Below are positions 57,459 through 64,000 of a DNA stretch of 64,000 bases, piece by piece. Each line of letters opens with the position of its first letter. Position 1 is the first letter of the stretch. Source of the stretch: Evernia prunastri (lineage: Eukaryota > Ascomycota > Lecanoromycetes > Lecanorales > Parmeliaceae); contig NKYR01000053.1 of the NCBI GenBank assembly GCA_003184365.1, positions 175,731 through 239,730 of the forward strand, given 5' to 3'. The notes below the pieces were generated by a model that was given only the letters and a program-made list of their open reading frames with translations, ran no database searches and had not been told where the DNA came from. The position numbers and the translations under genes are program-made.

Positions 57459-58717
57459 GCTAATTACAATAACTTCGAACATCGTTCTATAATTTAGCGA
57501 ATTATCGATTTTTACACTTTTTGTCAAAAACACTCTCGATTTCTAGATCGCTTTAAATTCTCACTAAAAGACGAGAATAATACTTATTTCAATTATATAA
57601 TTGTTTTCGATATCTTTTACATTGACGGCAATTTAGTTCTTTAAGTCGTTGACGAGAGAACGTCTTTTTAGATCGCTCGCTGATTAACGAATATAATCGT
57701 CTTTCACATATGAGATATGCTTAGACTATACTAGATAGATATATATATCGAATCTTTCGATGTTATTATTTATAACGCTGAGATTAACTTCGATAGTATC
57801 GAATTTCGACAAAATTCTAGAACTCTAAGCATTTAGACAAAATGCGTATTAGTCGAGATCGCTAATTCTATCGACCTGATGAAACGATATCACATTTCAC
57901 TGAGACGTGCATATTTGATTATTACTGTCGAGCTAAAAAATCAGACTATTGAAAAGAAAATTCGTTTATAAATAACTGTCAAGGCTGTCAACGATATAGT
58001 CGAATACAATAATCTCGTTTCTACATTGCTGATTTTCGAAATCTTTTCTCGTATTACGAATAACGATATATCAACTTTGTCTACTATTGAGAGAACAAAG
58101 ATTATTAATATAGCAATAATCGAAGTCGTAAAACTTTATGCTAAGAAATAGATCAATAACGCTCTACATCAACGAAACGACCCTCAGACTATAAAAATAC
58201 ACGATATTCTAATTGATTTCCCGATATTAGTATAAAAAACACATTAAAAGAAGTGAAATAAATTATATAAATTGCTAGTAACTTCTCGAGAGATATGTAT
58301 CGTCGAATTGCTTAGTAATTCTACAGACTTTCGAGTTACTATCGTCAAGTCATATTTGAAAGAATCTACTTTAAATAAGTCTTTCAAATAGAATTCTTCT
58401 GAATCTTCCAAACAAGATTCTTTAGAATTAGACGATATTCAGTTAATTTATAACGAAAACCCTCTTAATACTTCAGAAGATACATCACTTCGTCGTAACC
58501 TTACTCGAAATCGATATATCCCCGCACGTTTCCAGAATTCAGCTGACATCATCGTCTATATATTCAAGTTCATATCACTTCTATCAATTTTTTAGACATC
58601 TCGACTAAAACAATTAAATAAACTACTTAAGAAGAGAGTATTCGAGATTATAAGTATCGAAGACGTCCTCGCAGAAGCACGAATATTCGATAGTCGTTTT
58701 GTGAATCAAGTCAAGAA

Positions 58718-58901
58718 TGTCACGGTCTCAGCGTCTACCTTCGCTCCAAGCTTCTCCGCGAACGGCGCTAGACCAGACTAGGCCTAGCGCACCCACACAT
58801 TTGTACTTAGAACAGCATTCCTTCTACATAGAACCTCATAGTAGAATTCCATTCAAACCTGATTCATGACATCATTCTGATCAAACGTCAAGTCCCTGAC
58901 A
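58718..58901 (+). mobile_element. solo LTR inside copia reverse transcriptase
   Basis: 184 bp starting TGTCACGGTC and ending GTCCCTGACA, splitting the copia reading frame after SRFVNQVKN. Removing it plus a roughly 5-bp duplicated A-rich target restores the frame into ENIEKIFEKSRLV. Target duplication is imperfect (AAGAA left, AAAAC right). The right flank continues 16 bp to the N at 58918. Confidence 0.7.
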
Positions 58902-58918
58902 AAAACGAGAACATCGAN

Positions 58919-59263
58919 AGAAGGATTCGTAGAGGCATGATATCAACAAGCAGGACGCGGCCACGATGTGGGGGGCCCCAGCGTAGTAGGGTACCCCCCC
59001 ACAAGGATGCATGCAATGAGGCAGCAAGTGGATCCACACCGATTTGTATAGCCTCACTTTTGCTAGTGGGGCAATATGATTGGCTGGATTGGCTGGTAGA
59101 TGGATTATGTAATCTCGCATAGTTGGCCCACTAAGGGACTAACTTCAGGGTAGTATGACATAATCAATCAATCAATCAAAACCTTCTACATAGAACCTCA
59201 TAGTAGAATTCCATTCAAACCTGATTCATGACATCATTCTGATCAAACGTCAAGTCCCTGACA
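58919..59263. repeat. post-N segment repeating the 3' part of the solo LTR
   Basis: After the single N at 58918 come about 262 bp of unrelated normal-composition DNA ending in a (AATC)n run. From about 59182 the 3' part of the same LTR (CTTCTACATAGAACCTC to CTGACA) and its flank are repeated. Like the other N sites, this looks like overlapping contig ends. Confidence 0.65.
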
Positions 59264-60388
59264 AAAACGAGAACATCGAAAAGATCTTCGAGAAATCACG
59301 ACTAGTAGTGCAAGCATTCAATGACTCGAAGAAGTATAAGATTCTCACTTAGACTTCTATCATTCAACGAGCTAGCCAACGACTAATTATTGCTCTATTT
59401 CTAGCTATTTCACAGCTATCGTTATATCTTCGCGATATAACTCAGATATATACGTAATCTCGCTTCGAGTTAACTAAAGATGTCTTTATTCTAGTCTCAG
59501 TCGAAATAAGACTATTAACGAGAACTATTCTTCGTGTTATTCTCTTACTCTATAAGATCGCCGAGTTCGATATTCATTAATTTCAGACATATTATAGACA
59601 TCATATAAAGAAGCTGAAAATAACTTCGTCTATATTCGATATCTATCTACTATTCAACGACAATATAACAGTAATTTTTGACTTACACACTAATAACTCT
59701 CTCATTATTAACATCATCGAGTTTATAAACGTGAAATTACGAGAATTATATATCGCTAAACTAGTTGCTAGATCATGTGAGAGACTTACTTTAAAACAGT
59801 CTCTGAAATTCAATGAATTCGTTATTACTCTCGAAAATAGTATAAGAATCAGTCAAATCAAGCAAGCGAAAAAGATTTAACTACTTTCAAAGTTATTTAC
59901 GAAGAAATAATATATCGCTCAGAGAGCTCGAGATGCATATATCGTCACTATCTTTCAATTTCAGATCGCATTTGCTCTATTCTACGCTACTTAGATCACA
60001 GAGTTTATCTACGAAAACGCTTAGTATCTAAATCGCTATTTCTTCTAATAAATAAAGACAAATAAGCTTACTTTCGTCAAATTAGATATAATAATTCTAA
60101 GAATCGTGATCTTTATCGACTTCTTATTTGCTAACAATAAAGATCTTTTCTCTCAAATCGAATATATTATCGTTTTGACTAACGCTTAAAATAATACAAA
60201 TATTATTCATTAACAGTCAATCAAATATCGTCGAGTCATCAAAAGCGTATTAGCCTTCGAGCTTTACGCTCTATTTTTAAAATTCGACGTTATAGCTATT
60301 ATAAAGTTTACTTTAGATTAAATCTTCTCTGATACTCTTCAGAAAAAGATATCTCTCTCGATATATATAGATTCAAAATATCTATACG

Positions 60389-60472
60389 TGTTAGATATAA
60401 GCCTAAATAGGGTGTCTGGGCTGTAAAGCGCAGACACCTTCGGGGCCAGCTTTTTTAGCTGAGTGGCTAACA
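60389..60472. mobile_element. 84-nt mini element with TGTTAG/CTAACA ends and 5-bp target duplication
   Basis: Starts TGTTAGATATAAG and ends GTGGCTAACA, with 6-bp inverted ends, flanked on both sides by ATACG (60384-60388 and 60473-60477). It interrupts the copia RNase H frame. Inside is a perfect 8-bp hairpin (GGTGTCTG/CAGACACC, about 60411-60438). No coding capacity. It resembles a very short solo LTR (TRIM/SMART type). Confidence 0.7.
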
Positions 60473-61689
60473 ATACGAATATCTTATTAAGCTAGAAACG
60501 ACTCAGAAAAAGAGATTGATGATAGATATTCTATATCTAAGATAGTTTTATAAACGACGAGAGATTATCGAGATTCTCTAAATAAAAGGAGATAAGAATT
60601 CAGTCGATGCAATGACGAAGAATAAAGTATACGATATATTGCAAGAACTAGTAAATACGAATCGATTAGATCTAAATCTGAAAGGATAAATGAAAAGAGA
60701 TATTGATTAATGATGACTTATATTTCTCTCATTGCTACTAGAAATACGTCTGATATGATCAGATCTACGTTTACTATAGTAAGTAAAGCAATTGCAGTTA
60801 TAGAGAGCACTGCGAAGAAGAAATATTTAATAGCATACGAATAGTCTTACTTTTTCGATTTTTGTCAGTGTTGAAACGATTCAACACTCGAACGTCTCAA
60901 CACTCGCTATCGCTAGTACTCTTTCGACCTAGTATTATTGATATATGAAGGCTTTTTCTTGTATATAGATTTCTTCTTCTTTAGACATCACATAGAAATA
61001 CAAAACTAGTAATTGATCTCATAGCAGTAAAAAAACTTTCTCGCAACGCTCGGATTACATAATTACGCTGTAGAAAGTAGATAAATATATTCAGAGACTC
61101 AGTAAAATTAGTGTCTCTTTTAATTGACTGCAAGAAACGTTTATATTTCTGTAGTTATATCGAAAAAGATTAACTAATCTTAATGAGATTATGGGCATCA
61201 AGAATATCGAGAGCAGATAATGTTATGACTAGAATCATGAGTGGTAAAAAGGATGAATTGTTTCTACCTGCAGAGGATGCTTTAGTAGAGAGTACTGAAG
61301 ACGCTAATACAAATAAGATCTGAACTCTTTCGTGTCTTTTCGAGGCAGTGACGATTTTCTGCGATAGACTTTTAGAAAGTCTTTAACAGAGTCATATCAA
61401 GTGTCAACAAAAAATAAATAAGTTAACGTCCTCGTTGATGATGCTAACAAAACCATATCTTATACTTCAATAACTTCATGTCTTATTATATCTTACGCGA
61501 TCTTTCTCTTTCTCGTCTAAATGCTTGAATAGATATCGATGCTTACTCGATTTGTGCTTGTAAAGACTTACTTCTTCTCGTCTTTTGTGAAATAAGCGTT
61601 AATATACGCTTATAATCTTTTACGAGATTTAATATCTTGAATAAATCGTCGATCGAATATCATATATTATACTCGTTATCTTAATTCTT

Positions 61690-63410
61690 TTATTTAATCA
61701 AATACTTAGATTTTTCATTTCTTTCAGATCGCTTACTCAAAAGTCTCTCGATCTCGAACTCGTTCTTTAATGTTTCGTCTTCTTCGTTAAATATAGACAA
61801 CGACTTAGTGTTAATCGTACGACTATACGAATTTAAAGCTTCTGCTGTCATAGTAGCGAATAGCTTAAGCTGAGCGACAGATATCACGGAATTGATTTAC
61901 ATAATCGATGATAGTTATAGTCTATAGATCAAAGAATCGATCTTTGCTAGAATCTTGAAAGGGTCGACGCGTTATTGCGATAGCTTTCTATTGAAGAAAC
62001 CGAAAATCTTGTATTCATAATATAGTCTGAGAAAGACTTTATCGTTCTTTTTGAAAACGATGAAAGTGTGTTTCGTATTATATCTCGCTTTTATAATAAT
62101 AGATGCGAATATTATAACATCGTTCGCTTTTTATCTCTTAATAAGACGAAGCTCGCGAAAGATTTTAATAGACACTAAAGAGTTCGTAAGCAATAAGCTT
62201 ATAACGTCGTTGATCTTAAAGTCATAGCATATCTTATTAAGTGTTAGCTTAATAACGCTATTAAGAGTATTATCACATATAGTCTGAATGTAAATTAAAA
62301 TTTCATCTCAGTTATCGTCGAGATTGACGATAAGATGAAAGCGTAATATAATCTTTATTATCTGATTAGTTCGTTCGAATTATTCGTTAGTCTATAAATA
62401 ATAGACTATAGACGTCAAAAACTTAATCTCGAGCTTACTAAAGATCTTCTTTTAGAAGTCAGATATAAATCGAGAATCTCTATCACTGATAATGCATTTC
62501 GAAACTCTCCAATCATGCTGCAGTAGTATTCTAAGTACTATCTCATTTCATTAAGCGATCGTTTATGTTTTCTTGTCTGAAACGAGCAAATTACGTTTAG
62601 AGAATTTGCAAGTCAAGATAAATAGACAATTATTTTCTGCTTTGGTGAGTGATAGGCTGATAACGAAATTCATAATTATGATATGAAATGAGATCGCTGA
62701 CGTAGCTATGAAAACAAGAAATTTATAGAGTTTATATCTTTTAATCTAATTAAGTTGACACGCGAAATAATACGCTATGTAGATACGTAAGTGCTTGAAT
62801 AGATATCGAATAAAGATCATATACGACAGACTTTCATGACATCGATGATAGTCTTTATGATTGAAAAGATTATATATTTGTTCGAACATCTTCTGCTTTA
62901 TCGATTTTAAAATATATAAGCGTTATTTATTCTCATCTTTGATATGATAGATAAGATCTTCTCTAAGTACGAATAACAATTTCGATATATCTTTCGCTTC
63001 GATTGAGACTACTTACGTGATATCGACTTAATTCGCTGACGTAATATTGATCTCTACTACGAAAGACTTTAATATAATTAAAAACTTTTTTCAATACGAT
63101 TTCTTAAGATATTTCTACTGCAATCGCTGTCTGAAATCGTTCGATATCTTTATCAAAATAATATAATAGATTAATATCGAGTTAATCTTCGATTAATACT
63201 CGATGCTATTGTAGAGTATATCGAGAATTTCTTCAGATCGATTTGAAGATAAGATAGTAGAAGTCTACGATAGACGTGACAGCGCGTCGAATACAGTGTT
63301 TAACTTATCGATTTTATAACGAAATTCGAGATTAAACGCTAATAAATATTAAGACGCGCGAATTAAGCGTAGATTGAATTTATTAGTGCTGATAATATTA
63401 AGTACTCTAA
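61690..63410 (-). mobile_element. RIP-degraded chromodomain Ty3/gypsy fragment
   Basis: Minus-strand reading in the order RNase H end (KLNTVFDALSRL at about 63270-63310), then integrase core (IISDRDSRFISDF at about 62460-62510), then chromodomain-like text (NEFEIERLLSKR.. KYLIK at 61700-61770). Stop codons stand at many expected Trp/Gln positions, and AT content is high. The 5' part, including most of the reverse transcriptase, is missing; the fragment breaks off at the return to normal composition near 63420. Confidence 0.75.
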
Positions 63411-63506
63411 AGTAACAAGGTAAAGGACGCTAAATTCGAAAGTATGGTAAATGCTAGGCACCAGCAGGGTAACCGAAAGATGGCTGAGTTGCACTGCATG
63501 TCTGCC

Positions 63507-64000
63507 CTAGAACGACCTTCCTGCCTGACCTACTCCAGCGCCTGCTCTAACGTCCACATCAATAGTCCTTTGAATGTAGCCATGGTTTGGGGGCTGCGTA
63601 TGTTTATGAAAGCCTAGAGTCCCATTTCGTTCCGTAGCTCCTGACAGGTCATCAAGCTTAATGCGCTCCTCGGTATACCCGGATCGTCGATATCCTTTCG
63701 TGCGCCTTGTCATGCCGAAGCCGGATAATAGTGGCTGAAGTGTGGGTATACAGGCAGCGACGATGATGACATTGATCTCATTCCTACAGATCTTTTGTCA
63801 GTGATCTTGAACACACAATCCAGATGTGTTGACGCACACATTCCACACCAGTAGATCAACGGTTGCCCCTTTTGATATCAGCATCCTCGACGTTGAATTT
63901 GATTTTGCACACTCACAGGTAAAATCGCTGCGGGAGCCTTCGCTGACAAGCTTAGTCGTTTTGATGGCAGCACAAACAGCGGCGCTGCGATTCACGATTA
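63507..64000 (-). CDS. fungal rhodopsin-type (PTH11-like) integral membrane protein, C-terminal end
   Basis: Partial; the N-terminal part lies beyond the window. Pieces of the last exons are visible. 63917-64000 encodes AAVCAAIKTTKLVSEGSRSDFT (a loop between the sixth and seventh helix). A short exon starting at 63868 gives WATVDLLVW. The last exon, about 63507-63783, encodes NEINVIIVAACIPTLQPLL, the seventh membrane helix with the family's ACxPTL motif, followed by a basic cytosolic tail ending VGQAGRSF. Introns are GT-AG; the second boundary (acceptor TAG at 63784) is uncertain. The gene borders the retrotransposon block directly at its 3' side. Confidence 0.6.

Larger units (their letters stand above)
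55260..61100 (+). mobile_element. RIP-degraded Ty1/copia retrotransposon
   Basis: About 5.8 kb of AT-rich sequence with rare CA/TG and frequent TA, CG retained: the pattern of RIP. Conceptual reading on + follows copia order. A gag-like region runs from 55620; a CCHC-type knuckle (CFICEK..., about 56290-56330) follows. Integrase-core text with YIDG and VVDE lies at about 57600-57660. Reverse-transcriptase text has ISIEDV, SRFVNQVKN and EKSRLVVQAF (about 58650-59320). RNase H text has ANNKDLFSQI (about 60120), and near 60610 the NSVDAMTK motif. Stop codons replace many Trp and Gln codons. A possible 3' LTR starts TGTTGAAACG at about 60869 with an internal GTGTTGAA/TTCAACAC inverted repeat. Exact ends are uncertain. 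Inactive. Confidence 0.75.

Noticed and set aside
1..64000. CRISPR arrays, operons, ribosome-binding sites, bacterial features
   Set aside because: The window is eukaryotic nuclear DNA; no regularly spaced repeats of that kind were seen.

Overview
This window is a piece of nuclear genome from a filamentous ascomycete (Pezizomycotina). The evidence is short GT-AG introns (mostly 46-80 nt) with CTAAC/TACTAAC-like branch sites, typical ascomycete housekeeping genes, secreted plant-cell-wall-type proteins, and an AT-rich block of LTR retrotransposons carrying the mutation pattern of repeat-induced point mutation (RIP). A hairpin-forming, introner-like intron hints at Dothideomycetes. That placement is an inference, not a demonstration.

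Positions 1-52600 are gene-rich and ordinary in base composition. In order they hold: the start of an MFS transporter (-), mannose-6-phosphate isomerase (+), a secreted CAP/PR-1 protein (+), an alpha/beta hydrolase (-), an unusual interrupted tRNA-Arg gene (-), a SPATA20-type thioredoxin-domain protein (+), an aldo-keto reductase (-) divergent from a SelO AMPylase homologue (+), a six-exon secreted modular protein (-), a BTB protein (+), a small Cys-containing ORF (-), SAICAR synthetase ADE1 (-), an unrecognised four-exon gene (-), a GH12 glucanase (+), a WLM metalloprotease with an N-terminal ubiquitin-like region (+), an ATG37/ACBD5-like acyl-CoA-binding membrane protein (-), an MNN4/LicD-type protein (+), RNase III (-), mitochondrial ribosomal protein mS33 (+), an Arg/Ser-rich protein (-), SF3B2 (-), a Pumilio protein (-), RNA polymerase III subunit RPC2 (+) and an ankyrin protein (-). 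Exon structures were worked out by hand from splice consensus, phase and family knowledge.

From about 52700 the window changes. A 383-bp inverted-repeat element sits in front of the ankyrin gene. It is followed by N-punctuated duplicated segments, a RIP-degraded Ty1/copia element on + (about 55260-61100) containing several short LTR-like insertions, and a RIP-degraded chromodomain-type Ty3/gypsy fragment on - (about 61690-63410). The last 500 bp return to normal composition and carry the C-terminal end of a fungal rhodopsin-type membrane protein.

The most striking feature is at 6418-6671 (-). Removing two GT-AG intron-like segments (133 and 49 nt) leaves a 72-nt tRNA-Arg(UCG) with the invariant residues and a downstream T7 terminator. 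Neither insertion is at the canonical tRNA intron site (37/38). The larger one contains a strong hairpin and a TACTAAA branch-like motif. It looks like a tRNA gene invaded by spliceosomal-type introns. A second sign of intron birth is a 127-nt intron in the SPATA20-like gene, whose two splice junctions lie inside a perfect 17-nt direct repeat.
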